In this document: positions 1 to 9,092 of the stretch, one piece after another
How the letters are laid out: the number at the start of each line of letters is the position of its first letter
Numbering within the stretch: the stretch's first letter is position 1
NCBI RefSeq assembly: GCF_040100845.1
Contig: NZ_JAZHSH010000001.1
Span: 2,402,501 to 2,466,500 of the forward strand
Direction: 5' to 3'
Length of the DNA: 64,000 nucleotides
Source of the DNA: Chengkuizengella sp. SCS-71B
GTDB taxonomy: Bacteria; Bacillota; Bacilli; Paenibacillales; KCTC-33759
Translations under genes and position numbers: made by a program
Notes under the pieces: generated by a model
Told to the model about the DNA's origin: nothing
The model's input: only the letters and a program-made list of their open reading frames with translations
Databases searched by the model: none

Positions 1-39
1 TAAATATATATATTCTTTGAGATGTATATCATAACCTGC

Positions 40-513
40 TCAATGAAAAGCTATATTTTCGTGGTTCAACAACCACTTTTTTCTCCATAATCCTCCGCCA
101 TAGCCTACTAACTTCCCATTACTGCCCATAACTCTATGGCACGGAACAATGATCACAATTTTGTTTTTATTATTTGCATTCCCAATTGCTCTTACTGCTT
201 TTCCATTCCCAATTCTTTCTGCTACAGTTTTATAAGAAACTGCTTCTCCATAAGGAATATTAGTTAGTTCCTTCCATACTGTATCCTGAAATTCTGTGCC
301 ATTTAAATGTAGTTTTACATCAAATTTCGTCCTTGTCCCTGCAAAGTATTCATCCAACTGCTTAAGAGTTTCTTTTAAAATTGATGGAATTTTTAATGAA
401 GCTTGCTCATTCTCTTCCTCGACAAAATTTACTTCTATTAATCGATTGTCATCACTTTTACATTGTATAAGTCCTACTGGTGAAGAATAGTATTGAATAT
501 ATTCTCTAGTCAT
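40..513 (-). CDS. ogt: Methylated-DNA--protein-cysteine methyltransferase
   Basis: Suicide repair protein that moves the alkyl group from O6-methylguanine (or O4-methylthymine) in DNA onto its own cysteine. The active-site motif PCHRV is at residues 124-128 (acceptor Cys125), preceded by the DNA-binding helix with the arginine finger around AVRAIGNAN (106-114). The C-terminal GYGGGLWRKKWLL segment is typical. At 157 residues it is a short Ogt-type protein with no Ada regulatory domain. The ATG is preceded by AGAAGGGAG. It is the last complete gene at the left edge, 69 bp downstream of the bluB-like gene and in the same direction. Confidence 0.93.
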   Translation of the reverse strand: MTREYIQYYSSPVGLIQCKSDDNRLIEVNFVEEENEQASLKIPSILKETLKQLDEYFAGTRTKFDVKLHLNGTEFQDTVWKELTNIPYGEAVSYKTVAERIGNGKAVRAIGNANNKNKIVIIVPCHRVMGSNGKLVGYGGGLWRKKWLLNHENIAFH

Positions 514-582
514 AACATGAGCTCCCTTCTTTATTTAACTATACAACACTTTAGAGGTTAAAGTTTTTAAAATATTGCTTTG

Positions 583-1227
583 TTATTTTTTCAATCCCCA
601 ATGATTTACATATATTAATTTACTTATCTCTTCCCTTTTAGCCCATTTACTTGTTTCCAATATTGGGGCTTCTGGATATTCATCTGTATAACCTAGAGAT
701 AACAATGCTACTGGATCTATGTGAGGTGGAATTTTCATAATTTCTCTTATGTCATTTTTTTTATAAAAACTGACCCAACCTAATGCTATTCCTTCTGCAC
801 AAGAAGCAAGCCACATATTTTGAATCGAGCAAGCAACAGACATCATATCTGTTTCAGGAATAGAATTTCGACCAAGTACATGAGTGCCTCCTCTTGTTGG
901 GTCACAGGTAACACAAATGGTAATCGGAGCTTCCTTTAATCCCTCAACTTTTAAACTTAAAAAATGATCTTGACGTTCACCCTCATAATGAATCGCCAAA
1001 GCCCGTCTTTCTTTATCCGCTGCCCAGGCAAGTTGTTCCTTTATTTTTTGAGAACGAACGATAATAAAATTCCATGGTTGCATAAATCCAACAGATGGTG
1101 CATGGTGTCCTGCTTCAATGATTCTTTCAATCACTTCTTCTGGTATACATTTAGTTAAAAATGAACGAACATCTCTTCTCTTACGGATCACCTTATAAAT
1201 TGCATCTCGCTCTTGATCAGAAAACAT
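583..1227 (-). CDS. bluB: 5,6-dimethylbenzimidazole synthase (BluB-type flavin destructase)
   Basis: Nitroreductase-fold protein that fragments reduced FMN to 5,6-dimethylbenzimidazole, the lower ligand of cobalamin. The N-terminal RKRRDVRSF motif (about residues 16-24), the APSVGFMQPWNFI stretch (44-56) and the length of about 215 residues fit BluB better than general nitroreductases. Two ATG codons are adjacent (1230 and 1227); the second is 5 nt from AAGGGGGGAC and is preferred. No other cobalamin biosynthesis gene and no cobalamin riboswitch is visible here, so it may serve remodelling of salvaged corrinoids; that role is inferred. A different nitroreductase function cannot be fully excluded. 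Confidence 0.82.
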   Translation of the reverse strand: MFSDQERDAIYKVIRKRRDVRSFLTKCIPEEVIERIIEAGHHAPSVGFMQPWNFIIVRSQKIKEQLAWAADKERRALAIHYEGERQDHFLSLKVEGLKEAPITICVTCDPTRGGTHVLGRNSIPETDMMSVACSIQNMWLASCAEGIALGWVSFYKKNDIREIMKIPPHIDPVALLSLGYTDEYPEAPILETSKWAKREEISKLIYVNHWGLKK

Positions 1228-1580
1228 CATGTCCCCCCCTTAAAGTGGTCTACTGTATCTTATTCAATATAATGTTCAACGAGTTACAAAACCCTTTCAA
1301 ATTATACTTTAGTTTCATTAAAAAACAATAATCATAAATATAGTTTTAAATTAAAATATTTTTTATTTTTCATTTTATATTTTTACATAATTTTTACTTA
1401 AATTCCACTATATAGCAATATATATCCAGTGTGTATCTAGAAATGCCTTTCCTAATCCTGATTCTTCCGATGTCCTAAGGTACGCAAAAGCACAATTTTA
1501 ACATTAGGTACACACATCTAATCAAAATTCTAATAAAACTCATAACATATATTAGATAAAAAAAGAACGGAGGTGAAATC
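1228..1580. other. 353-bp divergent intergenic region, AT-rich
   Basis: Region between the leftward bluB-like gene and the rightward cysteine-rich gene. The only signal I can support is a CATAACATA sequence at 1541-1549, discussed separately. I see no riboswitch, tRNA or credible small ORF. Confidence 0.5.
1541..1549 (+). promoter_or_regulatory. Candidate mother-cell sigma-K type -10 element
   Basis: CATAACATA matches the sigma-K -10 consensus CATANNNTA and lies 31 bp before the ATG of the cysteine-rich protein, with an AACGGAGGTG ribosome-binding site between. No convincing AC-type -35 at the usual 16-17 bp was found, so this is a candidate only. Confidence 0.35.
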
Positions 1581-2057
1581 ATGGGAACTTTTGATAGAAC
1601 AATCTGTAATTGCTGTGTCTGTCCGATGCAATGCGTAATGCAACAATTAGTAGAACGTGAGGTAGATATAGCTACACCTGTTAACGTGGATGATGTTAGA
1701 ATTATTTCTGTTGATAATTTTATAGCGAATACGAATGAAGGATTGTTTCCGATATGTAATGTCACAGCAGTTGGAGTTATCAGTCCTCCTTTTGATATTA
1801 AGTTAAAACCAGTGCGCCAGGATAAAAAAGGAGAGTGCAATTGTTGTGAGGATCCAGCTACAAATGAATTGCAGCAGCTCATTGGAAAAGAAGTGGATCT
1901 TGAATTTATTGGAGGAATAGCACCCTTTGCAGACGGAAATATCGTAACTGGAATTGTTTCACAAGTTGGAGAAGGTATTTTAATTTTAAGTGATCTTGGG
2001 ACTTTTTCTAATGCTGCAATATCAACTTGCCAAATTACAAGAATTCAACTCAACTAA
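1581..2057 (+). CDS. Cysteine-rich protein with internal duplication, probable spore surface protein
   Basis: I do not recognise a named family. The 158-residue protein consists of two related halves: each opens with a CNCC motif (Cys 9/11/12 and 86/88/89), followed by QQL-x3-EVD and a beta-rich segment with a GV/GIVS core. There are ten cysteines (9, 11, 12, 14, 18, 59, 86, 88, 89, 150) and no signal peptide or membrane segment. This resembles the style of disulfide-rich spore coat or exosporium proteins, and a sigma-K-like -10 lies just upstream. The start is fixed by a strong AACGGAGGTG at the right spacing. The spore role is inferred. Confidence 0.6.
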   Translation: MGTFDRTICNCCVCPMQCVMQQLVEREVDIATPVNVDDVRIISVDNFIANTNEGLFPICNVTAVGVISPPFDIKLKPVRQDKKGECNCCEDPATNELQQLIGKEVDLEFIGGIAPFADGNIVTGIVSQVGEGILILSDLGTFSNAAISTCQITRIQLN

Positions 2058-2300
2058 TTGTATAATATCTCCAAACGATGTCCCAAAGAAAAAGAGCACT
2101 TCCAACTGATAGATTGTGTCTAACAATTGGGGTGCACTTCATTATCACCTGAATTCTACAGTCGAATATTTGCCTAACAATGTGAACGATGGATCGTCAT
2201 TCCAACTGCTGCCTCCACGATAACCATATCTCGAACCTTCACTTACAGCAACTAAAATAATGAGGTTTCCTTAGAGAGATATGCAAGAAAGCCGAGGTAA

Positions 2301-3557
2301 TTAAAGATTAAACGGGACTTTCTTCCCAGCATAACAATAAGAAAACACTTTTTCTCCTTCAACAAAATAACTTTCATATTTATCCTCAGGTTTTATTTCA
2401 TCATCAAAGATGGTATCATCGATCGTTTTATATTGAAGTATTTTCATTTGTTTTTCCATTTCTGAGAATGTAAACAAATGTCTTTGTTTTAACTGATGTA
2501 CAATACTATTTTCTATGAAGTTTTTAAACAACATATAAGTCCCATATATATTGCAGTTTTCCTTTAAATAATGATCAGTCTCTTTTAATAAAAAAGTGTC
2601 ATGTTCAAAGTTATAATTCGTGGTCCCTCCAAGATCAAATAAATAATCTATACTTTTATTTTTAATAGGAATATTTAAAAAGTCAGAGCAAATAAATAGT
2701 ATGTTTTTCGTTTGATCACTAGTTTCCAAGGTGTTTTTCACATATTGCAAACATTCATATTGATGGTCTACAGCAATGTAAAATGATTCATCTGGAATGA
2801 TCTCATAAACATGTCTCAACAATAAACCTATACCTGTACCAAGCTCCAAAATATTTTTATCTACCATATCATTAGGGTCTATTTTCTTATACATCCAATC
2901 CAAACATTTATACATCTGATCTATAAGATTGCCATCTACCGTATGAATATAGTCTGAAATGATATCCTTTGTTATACTTATTTGGTCATTTTCTTTCCTT
3001 ATTTTCAGCTTATCATATTGGTCTTCTGTACATAAAATACCTTCTTCAATGAAATATTGATTCCCACAGAAACATTTTAAACTCCCATTTAATAATTGAT
3101 TATTTTCAATTTCTGCATTTTTTACATTTAATTTACTTCGACATTGGTGGCACGCCATCAGAGAAAGCGCTGATAAAGGTATACCTAGTTTTAAACGTTT
3201 TTCCCTTCGACTTTGATTCATCTCTATTTCTGTTTGAAGATATTGTTTTGTTTCTTCATATTTTTTTATTTTATTTTCAATTTCTTTATATTTATTATCA
3301 AATAAAGTTGTATAATACTCAAATTGCTGAAAGGGCGATAATATTCCGAGACGTTTGTATCTAAAGATAGTTTGTATTTCATGTAATGTAAACCCAAGTT
3401 TTTTAAAGTAGAGGATATCTTTTAAATCTTGGTGGCAAGTATCTTCAAAGTAATATTTCCCCCCCACCTTTTCAGCAATGATCAATCCCATGTCCATGTA
3501 ATGTCTAATGCTGTCCACACTTATATTATTCTTTTTTGAAAATTTTCCTATTTTCAT
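2301..3557 (-). CDS. MerR-type regulator fused to zinc ribbon and SAM-dependent methyltransferase
   Basis: 418 residues with four parts. Residues 1-70 form a MerR winged helix (VDSIRHYMDMGL, then GFTLHEIQTI). About 76-120 is the usual dimerising coiled coil. A zinc ribbon follows with C136-x2-C139 and C162-x-C164, ending in YFIEEGIL, like the Trm112/RlmA-type ribbons placed before methyltransferases. From about 235 there is a class I methyltransferase with motif I ELGTGIG (238-244) and an acidic residue at 264 after the second strand. It could sense a ligand through the methyltransferase fold or actually methylate a drug or RNA; neither can be decided from sequence. It lies 69 bp downstream of an MFS exporter gene in the same direction. 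Start ATG with AAGGTGA. Confidence 0.8.
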   Translation of the reverse strand: MKIGKFSKKNNISVDSIRHYMDMGLIIAEKVGGKYYFEDTCHQDLKDILYFKKLGFTLHEIQTIFRYKRLGILSPFQQFEYYTTLFDNKYKEIENKIKKYEETKQYLQTEIEMNQSRREKRLKLGIPLSALSLMACHQCRSKLNVKNAEIENNQLLNGSLKCFCGNQYFIEEGILCTEDQYDKLKIRKENDQISITKDIISDYIHTVDGNLIDQMYKCLDWMYKKIDPNDMVDKNILELGTGIGLLLRHVYEIIPDESFYIAVDHQYECLQYVKNTLETSDQTKNILFICSDFLNIPIKNKSIDYLFDLGGTTNYNFEHDTFLLKETDHYLKENCNIYGTYMLFKNFIENSIVHQLKQRHLFTFSEMEKQMKILQYKTIDDTIFDDEIKPEDKYESYFVEGEKVFSYCYAGKKVPFNL

Positions 3558-3626
3558 TCATATCACCTTAATTTCTTATTTGATCATTTTCAAACATATC
3601 CAGAACTTCAACATCATTGTTTTTAT

Positions 3627-4916
3627 TTAAGCTTGTTGTGATCCTAATGAAGTTTTTTTCACGTTTCGAACATAATATCTCAAACTTATTAGCAACAATA
3701 ATACTCCCCCAACTAAAGTTAACCAAAAAGCAGGAAAGATATTTAACATGCTGCCCGATATGAGCATAGCAAACGGTACAAACGCTTTCACTAATGTCAC
3801 TGTAACACTAAGAACTCTACCTCTTAATTCATCTGGAATCTTTTTTTGTAACATGGTCAACACAGGGATGTCAACAAAAGAAATAACAATCCCAAATGTC
3901 ACATGAATCAAAACATAATAAATCGTGTAAAACATTTTAAATTCATTACTAATCATTAATATTGGTACACCTAATAAGAAGATTAACACAGATGAAATCA
4001 TCGTCATTAAAATTAATAATTTATTGTATTCCATTAACTTCTCACTAAATTTACCTACAATAATTGCTCCCAATAACATACCGATTGGAAAAGCACCCTC
4101 AATGATACCAAACGAGAAATCACTAAGTTCCAACACATTAATAATGATATAGGGTATAGGGATTTGAACTGAAAATGTATATAAAATATTGATGAGTATG
4201 AATAACCCTAGAACTCCAGTTAATTGTTTTTGACTGATTAAATATAAGAATCCTTCTTTCATATCTTTGAAAATTCTTGTCTTCTCTTTTTTAACTTCTT
4301 TCGTGTCATCACCAGTACTAAAGTTAAAATTAATAAGAAGTTCAGATAAACTTGAAACAAGGAAAGATATCGCATTGATTAAAATGAATAATTTAATGTC
4401 CATAAAAGCAAATACTAATCCGCCTATCATAGGTCCCAAAATAAAAGAGCTTGAAGAAATCATTTGCGTTAAAGCATTCACTTTCATTAAATTCTTTTCA
4501 AGTACGACATTTGGCTTTGCAGATTCTAAACAAACAAAAAATAATGTACTAAGGATGTTCAATATCAGTGTGACTGTGTAAATCCAGATTAAATTGAATT
4601 GTACAAAACTGACAAAAAATAAAAGCAGCAGCACCGCTCCACTTAATAAATCTGAGCCTACAATAATCATTTTACGATTTAATCTATCTGTTAATACTCC
4701 AGCAATAGGTCCTAATATGATCGTTGGTAAAATAGATAGTACTAAATTTGTAGCAAAGGATAATCCAGATCCTGTTACCGTTAAGATGTATAAACTGATT
4801 GCAAAAGAATAAATCGATGTGCCAAACATTGAAACAAATTGACCTGATCCTAATAATATAATATTTTTTAAGTCAGATTTTGGATCTCTTACTGATTTAA
4901 TTACATTCACTTTCAT
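3627..4916 (-). CDS. MFS transporter, probable drug exporter
   Basis: About 429 residues with roughly twelve hydrophobic segments. The loop between the second and third helices reads GVLTDRLNRKMII, the classical G-x3-D-R-x-GR/K-R-K motif A of the major facilitator superfamily, and the overall pattern resembles MefA/MacAB-independent macrolide-type exporters of Firmicutes. The longer reading frame begins with TTG at 4934, but AAGGAGGG sits 7 nt before the ATG at 4916, so the ATG is chosen. The MerR-methyltransferase gene lies immediately downstream in the same direction, suggesting a regulated efflux pair. The substrate is unknown. Confidence 0.85.
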   Translation of the reverse strand: MKVNVIKSVRDPKSDLKNIILLGSGQFVSMFGTSIYSFAISLYILTVTGSGLSFATNLVLSILPTIILGPIAGVLTDRLNRKMIIVGSDLLSGAVLLLLFFVSFVQFNLIWIYTVTLILNILSTLFFVCLESAKPNVVLEKNLMKVNALTQMISSSSFILGPMIGGLVFAFMDIKLFILINAISFLVSSLSELLINFNFSTGDDTKEVKKEKTRIFKDMKEGFLYLISQKQLTGVLGLFILINILYTFSVQIPIPYIIINVLELSDFSFGIIEGAFPIGMLLGAIIVGKFSEKLMEYNKLLILMTMISSVLIFLLGVPILMISNEFKMFYTIYYVLIHVTFGIVISFVDIPVLTMLQKKIPDELRGRVLSVTVTLVKAFVPFAMLISGSMLNIFPAFWLTLVGGVLLLLISLRYYVRNVKKTSLGSQQA

Positions 4917-5130
4917 GTTGTTGCCCTCCTTCAAATTACAAGTAAAGTACTATGTGAAAATAATGAACATTAATCACATTTTGAATGTATTTTTTCCAGT
5001 ACTTAACCTCTTCATAACAAGTGTAAATCATCGGGATGGGGCGACAACAACAGGTAAATTTAATTCTAAATTTTTAAAAAAATCATTTATAATCGGGTTA
5101 ACCCAATCTTATACCACCCATACACATTAG

Positions 5131-5167
5131 AAAAGAAAAAAACCAGGAAACTTTGCTCCCTGGTTTT
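5131..5167 (-). terminator. Intrinsic terminator of the scoA-scoB-thiolase operon
   Basis: Read on the minus strand, an AAACCAGG...CCTGGTTT hairpin is followed by a T-rich tail, 13 bp after the thiolase stop codon. Confidence 0.85.
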
Positions 5168-5179
5168 ACACTCTATTTA

Positions 5180-6355
5180 TTAAGTTGTTTCTAAAAACAA
5201 TGACGCTCCCATGCCTCCACCTACACAAAGGGAGGCAATCCCTTTTTTCAATTCCTGCCTTTTTAATTCATGTACAAGACTTGTAACGATTCTTGCACCG
5301 GTACAACCGATAGGATGTCCTAAACTAATGCCACTGCCATTTACATTTGTTTTATTTCGATCTAATCCTAATTCTTTTTCTACCGCTAAATATTGAGCTG
5401 CAAATGCTTCATTAATTTCAATTAAATCTGCTTCCTCTAAAGACCAATCTACTTTTGCTAAGCCTTTCTGAATTGCAGGTACAGGTCCACGACCCATCAG
5501 TTTTGGATCTACTCCAGCTATTTGAAATCCGACTATTCTTGCTAGAGGGGTCAGACCTCTTTTTAAAGCAAGTTCTTCATCCATAAGTACAAGAGCAGCA
5601 GCGCCATCATTTAATCCTGATGAATTCCCTGCAGTCACGGTTCCATTATCACGAAAAGCCGGCTTTAATTTCATCAGATTTTCTATCGTAATATTTTCAC
5701 GTGGATGTTCATCTTTTGTAACTATCGTTTCATGTTTTCGACTCTTGACCTTGATTGGTACAATTTGAGAATCAAAATACCCTTTATTAATTGCATGTAA
5801 TGCTCTTTGATGACTAAGTAATGATATTTCATCTTGTTCTTCACGTGTTATATGATGCAAATCTGCTAAATTCTCTGCTGTTTCACCCATCATAATATGA
5901 TGAATAGGGTCCTCTAATATTTCCCAAACACTATCTGATACTTTTCCGTGTTGTAATCTTTTTCCCCATCTATGTTGATGGAGCACATATGGACTTGAGC
6001 TCATCGCTTCTACACCACCGGCAACAATGGTATCTGATAACCCAGTTTGAATCTGTAAGGCAGCAGAAATAATGGCTTGCATACCTGATGAGCATTGACG
6101 TTGAATTGTGAAACCTGTAGTTGTATCTGGAAAATCTGCTATTAAGCTAGCTGTTCTAGCAATATTAGGCATATCTGTTCTTTGAATACAATGACCTAAA
6201 ATAATTTCATTTACATCTTCTTTATCAATGTTGCTCCTTTTAACCGCTTCCTGTAATACAGGTACTGCTAAATCTATAGGGCTCAGATCTTTAAAAACAC
6301 CCCCAAATGTTCCAATAGGTGTTCGCACTGCTGATACAATCACTACATTTCTCAT
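5180..6355 (-). CDS. Acetyl-CoA C-acyltransferase (thiolase)
   Basis: Catalyses the reversible cleavage of acetoacetyl-CoA or 3-ketoacyl-CoA to acetyl-CoA. The nucleophilic Cys88 lies in QRQCSSG, the NEAFAA motif is present, His347 is in [10 protein letters not shown] and the second catalytic Cys377 is in CVGGGMG; all the active-site elements are intact in a normal 391 residues. It is the third gene after the two CoA-transferase subunits, 24 bp behind scoB, so acetoacetyl-CoA made by the transferase would be split here. The context suits an acetoacetyl-CoA thiolase, but a longer-chain preference cannot be ruled out. Confidence 0.92.
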   Translation of the reverse strand: MRNVVIVSAVRTPIGTFGGVFKDLSPIDLAVPVLQEAVKRSNIDKEDVNEIILGHCIQRTDMPNIARTASLIADFPDTTTGFTIQRQCSSGMQAIISAALQIQTGLSDTIVAGGVEAMSSSPYVLHQHRWGKRLQHGKVSDSVWEILEDPIHHIMMGETAENLADLHHITREEQDEISLLSHQRALHAINKGYFDSQIVPIKVKSRKHETIVTKDEHPRENITIENLMKLKPAFRDNGTVTAGNSSGLNDGAAALVLMDEELALKRGLTPLARIVGFQIAGVDPKLMGRGPVPAIQKGLAKVDWSLEEADLIEINEAFAAQYLAVEKELGLDRNKTNVNGSGISLGHPIGCTGARIVTSLVHELKRQELKKGIASLCVGGGMGASLFLETT

Positions 6356-6379
6356 AATTATCCCCCTCAGGTCATGAAA

Positions 6380-7039
6380 TTATTGATTAAGTAAAGTTTC
6401 CTCTATGATTAGATTAGGTTCTGTTGCAGCCTGGATCTCTGATATAGAACTATCATCCAAGATTTCTACAAGCTTTAACCCATTGTCGGTTACATCAAGA
6501 ACAGCACGCTCCGTAATAATTCTATCCACTACACCTTTACCTGTAAGGGGGAGAGCACATTCATTTACAATTTTATGTTTACCATTTTTACTAAGATGCT
6601 CCATAATCACGATGATTCTTTTTGCACCATGGACTAAATCCATTGCTCCTCCCATTCCTTTAATCATCTTTCCAGGTATCATCCAGTTTGCTAAATCTCC
6701 GTTCTTAGAGACCTCCATACCGCCAAGAATAGCGATATCAATATGCCCCCCTCGAATCATTCCGAAAGATTCTGCACTATCAAAAAAAGCAGCACCTTGA
6801 ATCGCTGTTACAGTTTCTTTTCCAGCATTGATAAGATCTGGATCTAATTCATCTTCTGTCGGAAACGGACCTATGCCCAATAATCCGTTTTCAGATTGAA
6901 GAACAACCTGTTTATCTTTTTGTAAATAATTTGCAACCAACGTAGGCATACCAATTCCTAAATTTACATAGAAACCGCTTTCAATTTCTTGCTCTGCTCT
7001 TCTAGCAATGGTCTCGCGAATAAGATGTTTATCAGACAT
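6380..7039 (-). CDS. scoB: 3-oxoacid CoA-transferase subunit B
   Basis: Beta subunit of the succinyl-CoA:3-ketoacid (or related) CoA-transferase. The catalytic glutamate is Glu50 in [10 protein letters not shown], which forms the glutamyl-CoA thioester. The 219-residue length is normal. Start ATG after a GGAGAGAA-type site, 13 bp behind scoA. With scoA and the thiolase it forms a three-gene unit that can activate acetoacetate or run toward it. Similar B subunits act on butyrate/acetoacetate (AtoA) or 3-oxoadipate, so the exact substrate is inferred from the thiolase neighbour. Confidence 0.92.
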   Translation of the reverse strand: MSDKHLIRETIARRAEQEIESGFYVNLGIGMPTLVANYLQKDKQVVLQSENGLLGIGPFPTEDELDPDLINAGKETVTAIQGAAFFDSAESFGMIRGGHIDIAILGGMEVSKNGDLANWMIPGKMIKGMGGAMDLVHGAKRIIVIMEHLSKNGKHKIVNECALPLTGKGVVDRIITERAVLDVTDNGLKLVEILDDSSISEIQAATEPNLIIEETLLNQ

Positions 7040-7052
7040 GTTCTTCTCTCCT

Positions 7053-7745
7053 TTATATTTGTCTTATAGTTTTTCTTTCAATTCGTTTTTCTTGATGTCC
7101 AACAATTATATTTTGCACATAAACACCCGGTGTGTGAATTTGATCAGGCTCTATTTGTCCTATTTCTACTAATTCTTCTAATTCTGCAATGGTTGTTTTC
7201 CCTGCCGCAGCAATCATCGGATTGAAGTTTCTAGCCGTTTTATTATAAACTAGGTTCCCCATTTTATCGCCTTTTATAGCTCTGACTAAACTGTGGTCAG
7301 CGGTTAAAGCGGTCTCTAGCAAGTATTCTTTTCCATTAAATTCTCTTACTTCCTTACCTTCTGCTATTGATGTTCCAACACCAGCTGGAGTATAAAAAGC
7401 AGGTATCCCTGCTCCACCTGCACGAATTCGTTCTGCTAACGTACCTTGAGGAATTAGTTCAATTTCTATTTCACCAGCTAACACTTGGCGTTCAAATTCT
7501 TTGTTTTCTCCCACGTATGAACCTACCATTTTTTTTATCTGTTTATTTTTCAAGAGCAGTCCTAATCCCCAATCATCAACACCACAGTTGTTAGATATAA
7601 TTGTTAAATCCTTTACTCCTGTTTCAACTAAAGCTAATAATAAGTTTTCAGGAATGCCAACTAATCCAAATCCACCTACCATAAGCGTTGAACCATCGTG
7701 GATGTTCTTAACTGCATCTTGAAAAGAAGAGTGTATTTGCTTCAT
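7053..7745 (-). CDS. scoA: 3-oxoacid CoA-transferase subunit A
   Basis: Alpha subunit of the CoA-transferase. The glycine-rich CoA-binding motif [10 protein letters not shown] is at residues 24-33, and the [15 protein letters not shown] segment is characteristic. 230 residues. The ATG is 8 nt from AAGGAGGT, a strong site consistent with this being the first gene of the operon; the 229 bp upstream contain no other gene. Confidence 0.92.
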   Translation of the reverse strand: MKQIHSSFQDAVKNIHDGSTLMVGGFGLVGIPENLLLALVETGVKDLTIISNNCGVDDWGLGLLLKNKQIKKMVGSYVGENKEFERQVLAGEIEIELIPQGTLAERIRAGGAGIPAFYTPAGVGTSIAEGKEVREFNGKEYLLETALTADHSLVRAIKGDKMGNLVYNKTARNFNPMIAAAGKTTIAELEELVEIGQIEPDQIHTPGVYVQNIIVGHQEKRIERKTIRQI

Positions 7746-7885
7746 TTCATATGACCTCCTTAGATATACTCATATAACTACTTGAAAATTTGCCAAACTT
7801 TATGACAGAAAGATTACACAAATAAGATATGGTTTCTAAAAAAGATTATTCCTAAAAATCTTGGAACTGTATATGTAATCCCCCT

Positions 7886-7922
7886 CTAAAAAAATCCTGC
7901 TTTAATTATTATAAATCAGGAT
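7886..7922 (-). terminator. Intrinsic terminator downstream of the monooxygenase-fold gene
   Basis: On the minus strand ATCCTG...CAGGAT with an inner TTA/TAA pair, followed by seven Ts. It separates the gene at 7975-8301 from the scoAB operon. Confidence 0.8.
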
Positions 7923-7974
7923 CAAAGAGCTTGCTAGGGTAAAAAATAAATGCATATAATTAGCTTTGAAGAAA

Positions 7975-8301
7975 CTACATTTCGAAATACTTATCTCTCT
8001 CTACTTTACAAACCCTTAGTGAGAAATTTTTGTACCAATCTGTCTTGCCTTTATCTTGTGCTATTTTGTGTGCCGAGTTTTCCTTCCATAATTTAATTGC
8101 ATCTAAAGATTCCCAATAGGATACGGTGATCCCCAAACCCTCATCACGTGCACTTTCCACACCTAAGAAACCCTGTTGCTGGGAAGCTAAATCTACCATT
8201 TTTTCAGCCATTTTACCATAACCATTGTCACCTTCTGCTCGCTGGGAAGAGAAGATCACTGCATAATATGGTGGCTGAGGTGTTTTAGCAATTCCACTCA
8301 T
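7975..8301 (-). CDS. Antibiotic-biosynthesis-monooxygenase (ABM) fold protein
   Basis: A 108-residue dimeric alpha-beta barrel family protein, resembling Bacillus YqjZ. The diagnostic part is PPYYAVIFSSQR at the N terminus, followed by GFLGVESARDEGLGITVSYWESLDAIKLWKEN-type spacing (residues about 45-75). These proteins are cofactor-free oxygenases or heme-degrading relatives, but the specific reaction is unknown here. It is monocistronic, with its own terminator. Confidence 0.8.
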   Translation of the reverse strand: MSGIAKTPQPPYYAVIFSSQRAEGDNGYGKMAEKMVDLASQQQGFLGVESARDEGLGITVSYWESLDAIKLWKENSAHKIAQDKGKTDWYKNFSLRVCKVERDKYFEM

Positions 8302-8464
8302 GTATAAATTCCCCCTAAGTTATTCTTTAACCTATCCATCTTATACTTAAAGTATGTGCTGATTGAAGTTCTCATTTACTTCATCAAGTATAACACAATA
8401 ATTTCCAATCATCTTTATAAATTCCAACTATACTACCTTAACTTAATAGAGTTATCACTTTAAA

Positions 8465-8950
8465 TTATAGTAATTTTTCCATCGCCATCACATCTACAAA
8501 TTTCCCATCTAATATTCCTTGATTTTTAAAGACCCCAACTTCTCTATACCCCATTTTCAAATAAAGACCTTGACCTAACTTGTTAAAAGGAAATGTAAAA
8601 AGTAATAATTTATGAAATTCAAATTGTGTTGCCTTCAATTCAAGTTCTCTTAAAAGTGCTTTTCCAATGCCCTTTCCTCGAGAATCACGTTCAATATATA
8701 TTGCGATCTCTCCAACTCCATTATAAGCACATCTTGAATTATAAGGATTTATAGAAGCCCAGCCTACAATTTGTTCATTTTCTTCAGCTACAATAACCAC
8801 ATATTTCTCATCTCGATTTTTAAACCAATTGTTTATGTACTCCATATTTTTAACTTCTGTCTCAAGGGTGGCAATACGATCTTCAATCCCCTGATTATAT
8901 ATGTTTAAAATAGGAATCAGATCTTTAAACTCAGCCAATCTTATTTCCAT
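8465..8950 (-). CDS. GNAT N-acetyltransferase, phosphinothricin/arsinothricin acetyltransferase-like
   Basis: Uses acetyl-CoA to acetylate a small amine. Motif A is RDSRGKGIGKALL, followed by FHKLLLFTFPFNKLGQGLYLKMGYREVGVF, the pattern of the PAT/ArsN1 subfamily. The reading frame extends to a GTG at 8965, but GGGAGGA lies 6 nt before the ATG at 8950, which is used, giving 161 residues. The native substrate is unknown; annotation by subfamily resemblance only. Confidence 0.82.
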   Translation of the reverse strand: MEIRLAEFKDLIPILNIYNQGIEDRIATLETEVKNMEYINNWFKNRDEKYVVIVAEENEQIVGWASINPYNSRCAYNGVGEIAIYIERDSRGKGIGKALLRELELKATQFEFHKLLLFTFPFNKLGQGLYLKMGYREVGVFKNQGILDGKFVDVMAMEKLL

Positions 8951-9092
8951 TTTAAGTCCTCCCACTTAAATTATATTTTTTCAACAATAAATCAATAATT
9001 TTTGATGTAGTGTATCTTACAATTTTTATTTTTGTCATCATAAATAATCTTTAAAATTTGTTGTGAATATATTAAATTACATTTAGGTATGT

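Noticed and set aside
1475-1882. 135-codon minus-strand frame
   Set aside because: Antisense to the cysteine-rich gene, which has a strong ribosome-binding site and a clear internal duplication.
8341-8391. Nested inverted repeat TATACTT/AAGTATA and GAAGT/ACTTC downstream of the GNAT gene
   Set aside because: No T-run on either strand and short AT-rich arms; could be chance.
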